In this document: piece after piece, positions 10,069 to 19,028 of the stretch
How positions within the stretch are numbered: position 1 is the first letter of the stretch
How the letters are laid out: the number at the start of each line of letters is the position of its first letter
Assembly: GCF_003130205.1 (NCBI RefSeq)
Contig: NZ_NRDF01000006.1
Location: 1-64,000, forward strand
Source: Aggregatibacter actinomycetemcomitans
GTDB lineage: Bacteria > Pseudomonadota > Gammaproteobacteria > Enterobacterales > Pasteurellaceae
Length of the DNA: 64,000 bases
Direction of reading: 5' to 3'
Translations under genes and position numbers: made by a program
Notes under the pieces: model-generated
What the model was told of the DNA's origin: nothing
The model's input: only the letters and a program-made list of their open reading frames with translations
Databases searched by the model: none

Positions 10069-11076
10069 TTAAAAACGACCGCACTTTTGTAAGTAATTCA
10101 ACGTCGTTGTCGGCACAAAGGCTGCTAATGCCGTCCAATTCTTTTCGGCTAGCAATTGTCTGACGGCGGAGGCGGAAATGGCTTGCCCGTTGAGGGGTTT
10201 GCGCGGGATTTCGATCATGTCGATTTTCGGCGCGTCCATTTCGGCTTCCATCAGCCAGTAGAACATTTGGCGGTTGTATTCCGCCGTCACCGCGCAAGTC
10301 GGTTCCGTTCCCACAAAACGGCGGTTAATGCCTAATGCGGGCGCGATATAGCGGCGGAATAATTTCAAATCTACGGCAAAATAGCTGTCGTCGGTAATTT
10401 TTTGGTCTTTTAGGAAATAATCGGGAAAGGTAGCTCGGGAAATAATGTAGTCGGAGCCGGAATGAAGCGTGATATTGGTTAAATCGGCAATGCCTTGTCG
10501 GATTAATGTAAAACGTTCCTCGTAAGAAAACTGCGAGGCATCTTCACCCACCACGAATAAATGCAGGTGATCGCATTGTTGTAACGCCCGTTCGATTAAA
10601 TACCGATGCCCCAAGGTAAACGGATTGGCGTTCATCACAATGGCACCGATATGCTCGCCCGCCACGCGCATGGCACGCCATGCTTCGCATTGTTTTTTCA
10701 GGCGGGTGGCGCTGTTTTCCAGCAGCACGACGTAAGGATAGGCATCGGAGATGGTGTAAAAACCGCAGGCGTTAAAAAGTTTTTCGTATTCGGGTTTGGT
10801 GTAAATGAAGAGGTGAGGGCGATTGAGTTCGTAGGCGAGATTGACTAATTCGGTGCCAAGCAGCAAGGCGACACCGTTGCCGCGCTGGGATTCGTCAATG
10901 GCGACGCATTTGATGATGTTACCCGCCAAACCGCCGCAAACCGCAATCTGTTGCGCCTCGTCGTAACCCACAATGAAATACTCGATTTGCGCATCTAAAT
11001 TCAATTCGTTTTTGGCTAAAAATTCGCGGATGGCACTGAGATCTTTATGCGCCGTAGATAGTCGCTCAAACTGCAT
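10069..11076 (-). CDS. citC: [Citrate (pro-3S)-lyase] ligase
   Basis: Acetylates the CitD prosthetic-group thiol using ATP and acetate, activating citrate lyase. The start at 11076 is preferred because GGAGG lies just before it and the 335 residues match the Haemophilus length; an upstream extension to 11274 is open but reads as low-complexity intergenic sequence. Residues 1-120 resemble a GNAT fold (RGNGVALLLGTELV). The nucleotidyltransferase motif NPFTLGHRYL lies at 151-160. The last codons (QKCGRF-stop) are formed by a DNA uptake word. It is first gene of the operon and divergent from corC. Confidence 0.94.
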   Translation of the reverse strand: MQFERLSTAHKDLSAIREFLAKNELNLDAQIEYFIVGYDEAQQIAVCGGLAGNIIKCVAIDESQRGNGVALLLGTELVNLAYELNRPHLFIYTKPEYEKLFNACGFYTISDAYPYVVLLENSATRLKKQCEAWRAMRVAGEHIGAIVMNANPFTLGHRYLIERALQQCDHLHLFVVGEDASQFSYEERFTLIRQGIADLTNITLHSGSDYIISRATFPDYFLKDQKITDDSYFAVDLKLFRRYIAPALGINRRFVGTEPTCAVTAEYNRQMFYWLMEAEMDAPKIDMIEIPRKPLNGQAISASAVRQLLAEKNWTALAAFVPTTTLNYLQKCGRF

Positions 11077-11200
11077 TTGCCCTCCGAGAAAAAACGAAAA
11101 AAAGTGGGCGTATTTTACTTGAGTTTCATCGTTTTTGCTAACACAAAAGGAGTATTGTTGATTTTGCTCAATTTTCTGCGAATTTTCTTTTTTGCCATGA

Positions 11201-11220
11201 TTTTGTGACGTAGCACAAAA
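11201..11220. promoter_or_regulatory. Inverted repeat, possible operator between citC and corC
   Basis: TTTTGTGACGTAGCACAAAA is a perfect 7-bp inverted repeat around a 6-base centre, in the 246-bp divergent region between citC and corC. The half-site resembles that of CRP, but GTG and CAC are 6 bases apart rather than the 8 of a CRP site. It could be the site of a local regulator of citrate fermentation. This is inference only. Confidence 0.35.
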
Positions 11221-11322
11221 TTCGCGGAAAAAAACGACCGCACTTTTGTTCTTCCTTTTGCGCTTTCGGGGCAAATATGATACTTTTCGCCTGTCAATCC
11301 GACGGTAATATTTTTAATTTTT

Positions 11323-12219
11323 ATGAACGAAGAACACTCGACCAACCAATCTGAAGTTACTAAAAAATCTTTTTTCCAATCCCTTTTCGGACGTTTCTTT
11401 CAAGGCGAGCTTAAAAATCGCGATGATTTAGTGGAAGTGATCCGAGATTCCGAACAAAACGATTTAATCGACCAAAATACCCGCGAAATGATTGAAGGCG
11501 TGATGGAAATCGCCGAATTGCGCGTACGCGACATCATGATTCCGCGCTCCCAAATCGTGTTTATCGAAACCGATCAGAATTTGGATTCCTGTTTGGATAC
11601 CATCATCGAATCCGCCCACTCCCGTTTCCCGGTGATTGCCGATGCGGATGACCGCGACAATATTGTCGGCATTTTGCACGCCAAAGATTTATTGAAATTC
11701 CTGCGTGCCAATGCGGAAGAATTTAATTTGCTGACCATGATTCGCCCGACCATGATTGTGCCGGAAAGCAAACGGGTGGACAGAATGCTGAAGGATTTCC
11801 GTTCCGAGCGCTTCCACATGGCGATTGTGGTGGATGAGTTCGGCGCGGTGTCGGGTTTGGTGACGATTGAAGATGTGTTGGAACAAATCGTCGGGGATAT
11901 TGAAGACGAATTCGATGAAGAAGAAGTGGCGGATATTCGTCAACTTTCGCGCCACACCTATGCCGTGCGGGCATTGACGGACATTGCAGATTTCAATCAG
12001 CAATTCAATACCCGATACGCCGATGAAGAGGTGGATACCGTCGGCGGTTTGGTGATGCAGGCATTCGGTTATTTGCCGAAACGCGGCGAAGAAATTACGC
12101 TGGATAACCTGCACTTTAAAGTCACCTCCGCCGACAGCCGCCGCATTATCCAACTCCGCGTCACCGTGCCGGACGAACATTTGCCGGAGATGGAAAAAGA
12201 AGAAGAGGTTGCAGAATAG
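11323..12219 (+). CDS. corC: CorC/YbeX-type CBS domain protein
   Basis: A 298-residue cytoplasmic protein with a tandem pair of CBS domains (about residues 65-190; [12 protein letters not shown] and [12 protein letters not shown] in the first, [20 protein letters not shown] in the second) and a C-terminal CorC_HlyC domain (about 210-285, [21 protein letters not shown]). The family is linked to magnesium/cobalt efflux and to ribosome function in E. coli (YbeX). As in E. coli it lies directly before lnt, though here repeats separate the two. A strongly acidic tail (MEKEEEVAE) ends the protein. Confidence 0.93.
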   Translation: MNEEHSTNQSEVTKKSFFQSLFGRFFQGELKNRDDLVEVIRDSEQNDLIDQNTREMIEGVMEIAELRVRDIMIPRSQIVFIETDQNLDSCLDTIIESAHSRFPVIADADDRDNIVGILHAKDLLKFLRANAEEFNLLTMIRPTMIVPESKRVDRMLKDFRSERFHMAIVVDEFGAVSGLVTIEDVLEQIVGDIEDEFDEEEVADIRQLSRHTYAVRALTDIADFNQQFNTRYADEEVDTVGGLVMQAFGYLPKRGEEITLDNLHFKVTSADSRRIIQLRVTVPDEHLPEMEKEEEVAE

Positions 12220-12283
12220 ATTTATTGACGGCGTGCATTTTCCAATGCGCACTTCAAATATCTCCTTTTAGGGAAAGCTTAAC

Positions 12284-12583
12284 GATGGCGCGCGTCTCCC
12301 GACCACAGCTGTTCGAAATATTGTAATATATTGATATTTAAAAAGTATCTTGCCTTCCCCCGTTTACGGGGGAAGATGCCCGAAGGGCGGAAGGGGGGGA
12401 TTTATCTTGATATTTTGTTTAAAAATTGAGATTTCGCCCCCTCAGGGCTTCGCCCAGCTCCCCCCCGTAAACGAGGGGAGCCAAGTTTTATAATATTTCG
12501 AACAGCTGTGTCTCCCGACGCGTGCCGTTTATTTCATTACATAACGAAAATTTAGGAGTTTGCGTCCGGAGACGCGTGCCATT
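12284..12583. repeat. GC-rich palindromic repeat, copy 2, split by an inserted element
   Basis: The left arm GATGGCGCGCGTCTCCCGAC (12284-12303) and the right part starting TCTCCCGACGCGTGCC at 12511 rejoin into a normal unit of this family once the 207-bp element at 12304-12510 and one copy of its 9-bp duplication are removed. The distal arm is at about 12561-12583 (GCGTCCGGAGACGCGTGCC), just before the lnt start codon. With the inserted element it fills the 370-base gap between corC and lnt. Confidence 0.75.
12304..12510. mobile_element. 207-bp MITE-like element with 23-bp inverted termini and 9-bp target duplication
   Basis: The ends are inverted repeats: CACAGCTGTTCGAAATATT on the left and its exact complement on the right, extending to 23 bp with one mismatch. 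The 9-bp sequence TCTCCCGAC lies immediately outside both ends (12295-12303 and 12511-12519), the expected target duplication. There is no coding capacity. The interior (12349-12485) is itself a large imperfect palindrome built of CCCCGTTTACGGGG and CCCGAAGGGCGG words. Such an element would need a transposase supplied in trans, and none is seen in the window. Confidence 0.85.
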
Positions 12584-12589
12584 CCGTTT

Positions 12590-14134
12590 ATGAACAAATA
12601 TTTCACTTATCTTATCGCACTCATTTCAGGCGCCGTCGGCGTGTTTGCCTTTGCGCCCTTTCATTATTGGGACTTGTCCTACGTTTCGTTGTTCGGGTTG
12701 ATTTGGGTAATAAAAACACCGCAAAAATCCACCGCACTTTTGTCCGCCTTTTTATGGGGCTTGAGCTTTTTCACCTTCGGCGTGAACTGGCTGCATGTCA
12801 GCATTCACCAATTTGGCGGCGCGCCTTTGGCGTTGAGCTATTTCTTGGTGGTGTTGCTGGCGGCATATTTGTCTTTGTATCCGCTCCTGTTCGCGTATTT
12901 AGTGCGTCGTTTGCAGGTGCAACGGGCGGTGCTTTACCCTGTGTTATGGACATTTACCGAATTCTTGCGCGGTTGGGTGTTTACCGGTTTCCCTTGGTTA
13001 CAATTCGGTTATACCCAAATAGGCAGTCCCTTTGCCGGGCTGGCGCCGATTTTCGGCGTGACGGGATTAACCTTCTTTGTGATGTTTATAAGTGCGGTCG
13101 TTTTTAACATCGTTTCTGCGTTGAAAAATCCGCAGAAAAAAATCAATGTGGCAATGATGAATGCGTTAATTTTGGCGATTATCGGTGGCGTTGCCGCTTA
13201 CACGTCGCAACTCAGTTATGTGAAAGAGAACACCGAAAAAGCCCTTAATATCACTTTGGTGCAGGGCAATATCGAACAAAATCTGAAATGGGACCCCAAT
13301 TATTTATATCAAACTATGGAAAATTACGGGCGTTTGATTGGCGATAATCTGGGCAAAACGGATTTGATTATTCTGCCGGAAGTGGCGTTTCCAACCTACG
13401 AAAATGACATTCAGCCATTTTTCCAAGCATTGCAGTCGCTAGCGGAAAAAGCGGATACGGAAGTGATGGCCGGCACGCTTTATCAGGATGAAAGCGAGGG
13501 CAAATCGCTTAATTCCATTGTGGTGGTGGGCAACAAAAGCACGCCATACCGTATGCAAACCGATAACCGTTATAACAAGCATCATCTCGTGCCGTTCGGC
13601 GAATATGTGCCGCTGGAAAGCATTTTGCGCCCGCTTGGTTCGGTGTTCAATTTGCCGATGTCCGCTTTCCAAAGCGGTGATGCGGTACAGAAACCGTTAC
13701 AGGCGAAGAACCTGAACTTCACGGCGGCGATTTGTTACGAGATTATTTTAGGCACGCAATTACAACAAAATCTCACAGCAAATAGTGATTTTATCGTCAC
13801 CATTTCTAACGATGCCTGGTTCGGCAATTCCATCGGTCCGTGGCAGCATTTGCAAATGGCGCAAATGCGCGCGCTGGAGTTAGGTAAACCGGTGATTCGC
13901 GCCACCAATACGGGCGTTACTGCCTTTATTGATGCGCAGGGCAACATTGTGGCGCAGGCACCGCAATTCGTGGAAACGGTGTTAACCCGTAAAATTGCAC
14001 CAACCGAAGGCAAAACGCCGTATGCCGTGTTCGGCAATATACCGTTGTATGCCTTAAGTGCGGTGTTTTTCTTGTTGCATTTACTGGGAATGTGGCTTCA
14101 GCGCATCATGCTGAGAAAGGCGCAAAAAGACTAA
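12590..14134 (+). CDS. lnt: Apolipoprotein N-acyltransferase
   Basis: Adds the third acyl chain to the N-terminal cysteine of lipoproteins in the inner membrane, the final maturation step. The 514 residues have about six N-terminal membrane segments (through about 205) and then a periplasmic nitrilase domain with the catalytic triad E264 (ILPEVAFPTYE), K330 (NRYNKHHLVPFGE) and C382 (AAICYEIILG), followed by a C-terminal membrane segment. The ATG at 12590 gives the family-typical N-terminus; a TTG at 12560 is open, but its 10 extra codons come from the repeat arm. No good ribosome binding site precedes 12590, because the repeat arm occupies that place. Downstream partner of corC. Confidence 0.95.
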   Translation: MNKYFTYLIALISGAVGVFAFAPFHYWDLSYVSLFGLIWVIKTPQKSTALLSAFLWGLSFFTFGVNWLHVSIHQFGGAPLALSYFLVVLLAAYLSLYPLLFAYLVRRLQVQRAVLYPVLWTFTEFLRGWVFTGFPWLQFGYTQIGSPFAGLAPIFGVTGLTFFVMFISAVVFNIVSALKNPQKKINVAMMNALILAIIGGVAAYTSQLSYVKENTEKALNITLVQGNIEQNLKWDPNYLYQTMENYGRLIGDNLGKTDLIILPEVAFPTYENDIQPFFQALQSLAEKADTEVMAGTLYQDESEGKSLNSIVVVGNKSTPYRMQTDNRYNKHHLVPFGEYVPLESILRPLGSVFNLPMSAFQSGDAVQKPLQAKNLNFTAAICYEIILGTQLQQNLTANSDFIVTISNDAWFGNSIGPWQHLQMAQMRALELGKPVIRATNTGVTAFIDAQGNIVAQAPQFVETVLTRKIAPTEGKTPYAVFGNIPLYALSAVFFLLHLLGMWLQRIMLRKAQKD

Positions 14135-14145
14135 AGAAAAAAGTA

Positions 14146-14173
14146 AAAACACCGGATAAACGCCGGTGTTTTT
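14146..14173. terminator. Bidirectional terminator between lnt and infA
   Basis: AAAACACCGG and CCGGTGTTTT form a perfect 10-bp stem around a short ATAAACG loop, with A-runs before and T-runs after. It therefore suits both the rightward lnt and the leftward infA transcripts. Confidence 0.9.
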
Positions 14174-14195
14174 GTTTGGGTGGTTAAGCCGAAAA

Positions 14196-14414
<219 letters not shown>

Positions 14415-14632
14415 TTAATCCTCTAAAATAATTAATCAGTGCTACCGCCGGTTTCCGTTGGCGGAATCTTGTACAAAAAGTCGGTGCGGATTATACCGTT
14501 TTTGTTGATGGCAAGAAAGTTTTTTAAATCAGAAGCCTGCCGGAATCGGTTTTTTCTTCGATTCATGGTGAGAAAAGCCGTGAAAACTGATATATTAAAA
14601 ACGATTATCATTTGTTTCCAATGGGAGAAATT

Positions 14633-15937
14633 ATGTCTATGCACGTTTTGCTTTCGAACCAACCGGCATCTGCCGTGTGGGGCGAAAGAGCGTTAATCAG
14701 TTTCAACGAAGATAAAGCCACCATTCATTTAACCGATTTTTCCGACCGCACTTCCGTACAAAAAGCCGCACGCAAATTACAAAATCAAGGCATTTCCAAT
14801 GTCACATTAAGTGGCGAACATTGGCAGCTGGAAAATTGCTGGGCGTTTTATCAAGGCTTTTATAACGCTAAGAAACACTTCAAGGTTCAATTCCCGACCT
14901 TATCCGCTACACAACAAGAACTGAATCATCGCATTCAATGCGGCGATTTCGTGCGTGAAATCATTAATTTACCTGCCGCTATTTTAACCCCGGAAGAACT
15001 TGCCCAACGCGCGGCGAAGTTTATCGTTCAAACGGCGGAGCAACAGGGCAAAAAAAGTGCGGTTGGTTTTTCCATCGTTTCTCGTGAGGAGTTGCTTGAG
15101 CGCGGTTACCACGGCTTATGGCAGGTAGGCAAAGGTTCGCAAAATCTACCTGCGATGTTGCAATTGGATTTCAACCCGACAGGCAACCCTGATGCGCCCG
15201 TGTTGGCGTGTTTGGTAGGCAAAGGCATTACCTTTGACAGCGGCGGTTACAGTATTAAACCGAGCGACGGCATGAGTACCATGCGAACCGACATGGGCGG
15301 CGCGGCGTTATTAACGGGAGCGTTGGGCTTGGCAATTTTACGCGGCTTAAATCAGCGGGTGAAATTATTCCTTTGCTGCGCAGAAAATTTGGTCAGCAGT
15401 CGTGCCTTCAAATTGGGCGACATTATCCAATATCGCAATGGCGTGACCGTGGAAATTCTGAACACCGATGCGGAAGGACGCCTAGTGTTGGCGGACGGCT
15501 TAATTGACGCCGATGCGCAACAACCGCAATTTATCGTGGATTGCGCCACTTTAACGGGTGCCGCAAAAGTCGCCGTCGGCAATGATTATCACAGTGTTTT
15601 GTCTATGGATGATAATCTGGTCAGCGAATTATTCCGTTGTGCCGAACAGGAACAGGAGCCGTTTTGGCGTTTGCCGTTTGCGGAGCTACATCGCGGGCAA
15701 ATTAAAACCGCCTTTGCCGACATTGCCAATACCGGCACGGTTCCCGTCGGCGCAGGTGCCAGCACTGCCACCGCTTTTTTATCTTATTTCGTGAAAAATT
15801 ATCAACAGCATTGGTTGCACATTGATTGCTCCGCCACCTATCGCAAAACATCAAGTGATTTATGGGCGACCGGTGCCACAGGTGTTGGCGTGCAAACTTT
15901 AGCCAATCTATTAATTACTAAAGCAAATCAACAGTAA
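14633..15937 (+). CDS. pepB: Peptidase B (M17 leucyl aminopeptidase family)
   Basis: A cytoplasmic two-zinc aminopeptidase that removes N-terminal residues from short peptides. The ATG at 14633 follows GGGAGA with good spacing and gives 434 residues; an upstream TTG would add seven codons that include the ribosome binding site itself. The C-terminal catalytic domain shows [23 protein letters not shown] and the M17 signature [14 protein letters not shown] with its metal-binding Asp and Glu, then the [10 protein letters not shown] stretch. It resembles E. coli PepB rather than PepA. ndk follows after 11 bases, probably in one transcript. Confidence 0.95.
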   Translation: MSMHVLLSNQPASAVWGERALISFNEDKATIHLTDFSDRTSVQKAARKLQNQGISNVTLSGEHWQLENCWAFYQGFYNAKKHFKVQFPTLSATQQELNHRIQCGDFVREIINLPAAILTPEELAQRAAKFIVQTAEQQGKKSAVGFSIVSREELLERGYHGLWQVGKGSQNLPAMLQLDFNPTGNPDAPVLACLVGKGITFDSGGYSIKPSDGMSTMRTDMGGAALLTGALGLAILRGLNQRVKLFLCCAENLVSSRAFKLGDIIQYRNGVTVEILNTDAEGRLVLADGLIDADAQQPQFIVDCATLTGAAKVAVGNDYHSVLSMDDNLVSELFRCAEQEQEPFWRLPFAELHRGQIKTAFADIANTGTVPVGAGASTATAFLSYFVKNYQQHWLHIDCSATYRKTSSDLWATGATGVGVQTLANLLITKANQQ

Positions 15938-15948
15938 GAGGAGGTTAC

Positions 15949-16374
15949 ATGAGCTTACAACGAACATTATCCATTATTAAACCGGACGCGGTGAAACGTC
16001 ACTTAATCGGCGCAATTTTGGCGCGCTTTGAGCAACAAAGCTTTAAAGTTGTGGCAGCGAAAATGTTGCATTTAACGCAGGAACAGGCGGAAGGTTTTTA
16101 TGCCGAACACCAAGGCAAATCGTTTTTTGTGTCGTTGGTGGAATACATGACATCCGCCCCTGTGTTGGTTAGCGTATTGGAAAAAGAAAACGCCGTACAG
16201 GATTACCGCACTTTAATTGGCAGTACTAACCCTGAAAACGCTGATAAATGCACGATTCGCCATGATTTTGCCTTAAGCCAACGGGAAAACTCCGTACATG
16301 GTTCCGACAGTCCGGAAAGTGCTGTCCGTGAAATCGCCTATTTTTTCGTGAGCGATGAGATTTGTAGTTATTAG
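15949..16374 (+). CDS. ndk: Nucleoside diphosphate kinase
   Basis: Transfers the gamma-phosphate of ATP to other (d)NDPs through a phosphohistidine. The 141-residue protein opens with [13 protein letters not shown] and carries the active-site histidine H117 in [19 protein letters not shown]-like purine-rich sequence precedes the ATG. It is 11 bases downstream of pepB; in Haemophilus the two genes are also neighbours as I recall. Confidence 0.98.
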   Translation: MSLQRTLSIIKPDAVKRHLIGAILARFEQQSFKVVAAKMLHLTQEQAEGFYAEHQGKSFFVSLVEYMTSAPVLVSVLEKENAVQDYRTLIGSTNPENADKCTIRHDFALSQRENSVHGSDSPESAVREIAYFFVSDEICSY

Positions 16375-16415
16375 GATTGAACAATAAGTCTTTTGTGAAA
16401 ACAGAATGGCTTTTT

Positions 16416-16442
16416 TACAGAGAAATGTGCTCTGTTTTTTTA
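16416..16442 (+). terminator. Terminator after ndk
   Basis: The short hairpin ACAGAG-AAATGTG-CTCTGT is followed by a run of seven or more T. It separates the pepB-ndk unit from dspB. Confidence 0.75.
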
Positions 16443-16508
16443 TATTAATTTAACTATTTAATGAGATTAGTTTAGCAAAAGGTTACAAAACTTCTACAAG
16501 GAATTTTT

Positions 16509-17654
16509 ATGAATTATATTAAAAAAATTATTTTATCTCTTTTCCTACTGGGACTATTTAGCGTGTTGAATTGTTGCGTAAAAAGTAATTCCATATATCC
16601 GCAAAAAACAAGTGCCAAACAGACCGGATTAATGCTGGACATCGCCCGACATTTTTATTCACCCGAGGTGATTAAATCCTTTATTGATACTATTAGCCTT
16701 TCCGGCGGTAATTTTCTGCACCTACATTTTTCCGACCATGAAAACTATGCGATAGAAAGCCATTTACTTAATCAACGCGCGGAAAATGCCGTGCAGGATA
16801 AAGACGGTATTTATATTAATCCTCATACCGGAAAGCCGTTCTTGAGTTATCGACAACTTGACGATCTCAAAGCCTATGCTAAGGCAAAAGGTATTGAGTT
16901 GATTCCTGAAATTGACAGCCCGAATCACATGACGGCGATCTTTAAATTGGTGCAAAAAGACAAAGGGTTGAAGTATCTTCAAGGGCTAAAATCACGCCAA
17001 GTGGATGATGAAATTGATATTACTAATGCTGACAGTATTGCCTTTATGCAATCTTTAATGAGAGAGGTTATTGATATTTTTGGTGACACGAGTCAGCATT
17101 TTCATATTGGTGGCGATGAATTTGGCTATTCTGTGGAAAGTAATCATGAGTTTATTACGTATGCCAATAAACTATCCTACTTTTTAGAGAAAAAAGGGTT
17201 GAAAACCCGAATGTGGAATGACGGATTAATTAAAAGTACTTTTGAGCAAATCAACCCGAATATTGAAATTACTTACTGGAGCTATGATGGCGATACGCAG
17301 GATAAAAATGAAGCTGCCGAGCGCCGTGATATGCGGGTCAGTTTGCCGGAGTTGCTGGCGAAAGGCTTTACCGTCCTGAACTATAATTCCTATTATCTTT
17401 ACATTGTCCCGAAAGCTTCACCAACCTTCTCTCAAGATGCCGCTTTTGCCGCCAAAGATGTTCTAAAAAATTGGGATCTTGGTGTTTGGGACGGACGAAA
17501 CACCAAAAACCGCGTACAAAATACTCATGAAATAGCCGGCGCAGCGTTATCGATCTGGGGCGAAGATGCAAAAGCACTGAAAGGCGAAACAATTCAGAAA
17601 AACACGAAAAGTTTATTGGAAGCAGTGATTCAGAAGACGAATGGGGATGAGTGA
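16509..17654 (+). CDS. dspB: Dispersin B, poly-N-acetylglucosamine-degrading beta-hexosaminidase (GH20)
   Basis: A secreted glycoside hydrolase that cleaves beta-1,6-linked poly-N-acetylglucosamine and releases cells from biofilm. The full 381 residues are present. Residues 1-20 are a signal peptide (KKIILSLFLLGLFSVL). Using the published mature numbering (minus 20), the catalytic pair D183/E184 is D203/E204 in HFHIGGDEFG, E332 is E352 in SIWGEDAK, and the substrate-pocket tryptophans W216, W237 and W330 are W236, W257 and W350. The protein agrees almost throughout with the A. actinomycetemcomitans enzyme as I remember it, with scattered substitutions. The gene is more AT-rich than its neighbours. 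AAGGA precedes the ATG. Confidence 0.97.
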   Translation: MNYIKKIILSLFLLGLFSVLNCCVKSNSIYPQKTSAKQTGLMLDIARHFYSPEVIKSFIDTISLSGGNFLHLHFSDHENYAIESHLLNQRAENAVQDKDGIYINPHTGKPFLSYRQLDDLKAYAKAKGIELIPEIDSPNHMTAIFKLVQKDKGLKYLQGLKSRQVDDEIDITNADSIAFMQSLMREVIDIFGDTSQHFHIGGDEFGYSVESNHEFITYANKLSYFLEKKGLKTRMWNDGLIKSTFEQINPNIEITYWSYDGDTQDKNEAAERRDMRVSLPELLAKGFTVLNYNSYYLYIVPKASPTFSQDAAFAAKDVLKNWDLGVWDGRNTKNRVQNTHEIAGAALSIWGEDAKALKGETIQKNTKSLLEAVIQKTNGDE

Positions 17655-17682
17655 AAATAAATGGCTAACGCGTGTTCAAAAT

Positions 17683-17731
17683 AAAAGTGCGGTCAATTTA
17701 AAAAACGTTTTTCAAACCAACCGCACTTTTT
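17683..17731. terminator. Inverted pair of uptake sequences acting as terminator (dspB/mrp)
   Basis: AAAAGTGCGGT and its complement ACCGCACTTTT face each other 25 bases apart, between the convergent dspB and mrp genes. The stem plus flanking T/A runs suits termination in both directions, and each arm is also a Haemophilus-type DNA uptake word. Confidence 0.8.
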
Positions 17732-17743
17732 ACCTATCCTTTC

Positions 17744-18856
17744 CTAATTCACTTCCCGGAACATAATTTCGCTTGGGATTACGGAGCCTTGCCAGTAGAG
17801 TTCGCTTGCGACTTTTTCTGCCAGTTGTAGGAAGCTGTGGGCGATTTCGCTGTCCGGGGCGGCGATGACGGTCGGTTCACCGCGATCCAGATCTTGGCGA
17901 AGGCGGATGTGCAGCGGTTGCTGACCCAATACTTTGATGTTGTATTTATCCGAGATGTGTTCTGCGCCGCCGGTGCCGAAAATGGCTTCTTGGTGACCGC
18001 AGTTGCTGCAAATGTGCATGGACATATTTTCCACGATGCCCAACACCGGTACGGAAACCCGTTCAAACATGGCGATACCTTTCACTGCGTCCAGTAAGGC
18101 GATGTCCTGTGGTGTGGTGACGACCACCGCGCCGGTGACCGGGATTTGTTGGGACAAGGTGAGCTGAATGTCGCCGGTACCCGGCGGCATGTCGATGACG
18201 AGATAGTCTAAATCCGGCCATAAAGTTTCTTGCAATAATTGGCTTAAGGCACTGCTTGCCATCGGGCCGCGCCAAATGGTGGCGTTGTCTTCGTCCATGA
18301 GGAAACCGATGGAATTGGCATATAAACCGTGCGCCTGAATAGGGGTGATGTGTTTGTTATCCGGTGATGTCGGGCGTTGGTGCGGTGCGCCGAGCATATG
18401 CGGGATGGATGGGCCGTAAATATCCGCGTCTAAAATGCCCACGCGTGCGCCTTGGAGTTGTAAGGCGATGGCAAGATTTACGGAAATGGTGGATTTGCCC
18501 ACGCCACCTTTACCGGAACTCACGGCAATAATATTTTTCACGCCTTTCACCGCGGGGTGATTGTTGGCGCGTTTCAGGGTGGCAATTTGGTAGTTAAGCT
18601 GCCACTTCAGGTTTTCTGCATCCGCCGCCTGTTTTAACGGCGCGGTCAAGGCATTTTTTAAGTCCGCAAAAGCGGTATTCCAGGCGAAAGGCATTGTCAG
18701 CTCAATGCGTAAGGTGTCGCCGCCTTTTTCGGCTTTTTTTAATGTGTTGAGGGAAATGAGATCTTTTTGTAGGGTAGGGTGTTGAAAGTCTTTGAATAAC
18801 CGAACAATCCGTTCCTTTTGTTGTTCCGTTAAATTTTCTGAAAATAACGTCGCCAT
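17744..18856 (-). CDS. mrp: Iron-sulfur cluster carrier protein Mrp/ApbC
   Basis: A cytoplasmic P-loop NTPase that binds and hands over Fe-S clusters. The start at 18856 (MATLFSENLTEQ) gives 370 residues, the family length, and follows AGGACG; a start 16 codons earlier is open but atypical. Residues 1-90 are the MIP18/FeS-assembly-like domain, the deviant Walker A motif GKGGVGKST is at 115-123, VIDMPPGTGD lies near 205, and the cluster-binding CSNC is near 283. It is divergent from metG, as in many gamma-proteobacteria. Confidence 0.96.
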   Translation of the reverse strand: MATLFSENLTEQQKERIVRLFKDFQHPTLQKDLISLNTLKKAEKGGDTLRIELTMPFAWNTAFADLKNALTAPLKQAADAENLKWQLNYQIATLKRANNHPAVKGVKNIIAVSSGKGGVGKSTISVNLAIALQLQGARVGILDADIYGPSIPHMLGAPHQRPTSPDNKHITPIQAHGLYANSIGFLMDEDNATIWRGPMASSALSQLLQETLWPDLDYLVIDMPPGTGDIQLTLSQQIPVTGAVVVTTPQDIALLDAVKGIAMFERVSVPVLGIVENMSMHICSNCGHQEAIFGTGGAEHISDKYNIKVLGQQPLHIRLRQDLDRGEPTVIAAPDSEIAHSFLQLAEKVASELYWQGSVIPSEIMFREVN

Positions 18857-19028
18857 AATGTCGTCCTTTCTAATGTAGTAAATTCGTTCGCTATATTTAA
18901 TCACGCCCGCCTTTATCTGTTAAGTTAAAAATGTCTAAACCATGATTAAACTAGAAAAAATACCCTCAATAAGGTAACATAAGCGCCAATTTTTTCCCTG
19001 TTTTTCACGAATTCTTAAGGTCAATATT

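Noticed and set aside
11201-11220. CRP binding site upstream of citC
   Set aside because: The GTG and CAC half-sites are 6 bases apart instead of 8, so CRP binding is unlikely; kept only as an unknown operator.
11077-11274. N-terminal extension of CitC by 66 codons
   Set aside because: The extension is lysine-rich, contains an uptake word and reads as intergenic DNA; GGAGG just before 11076 and the 335-residue family length support the shorter protein.
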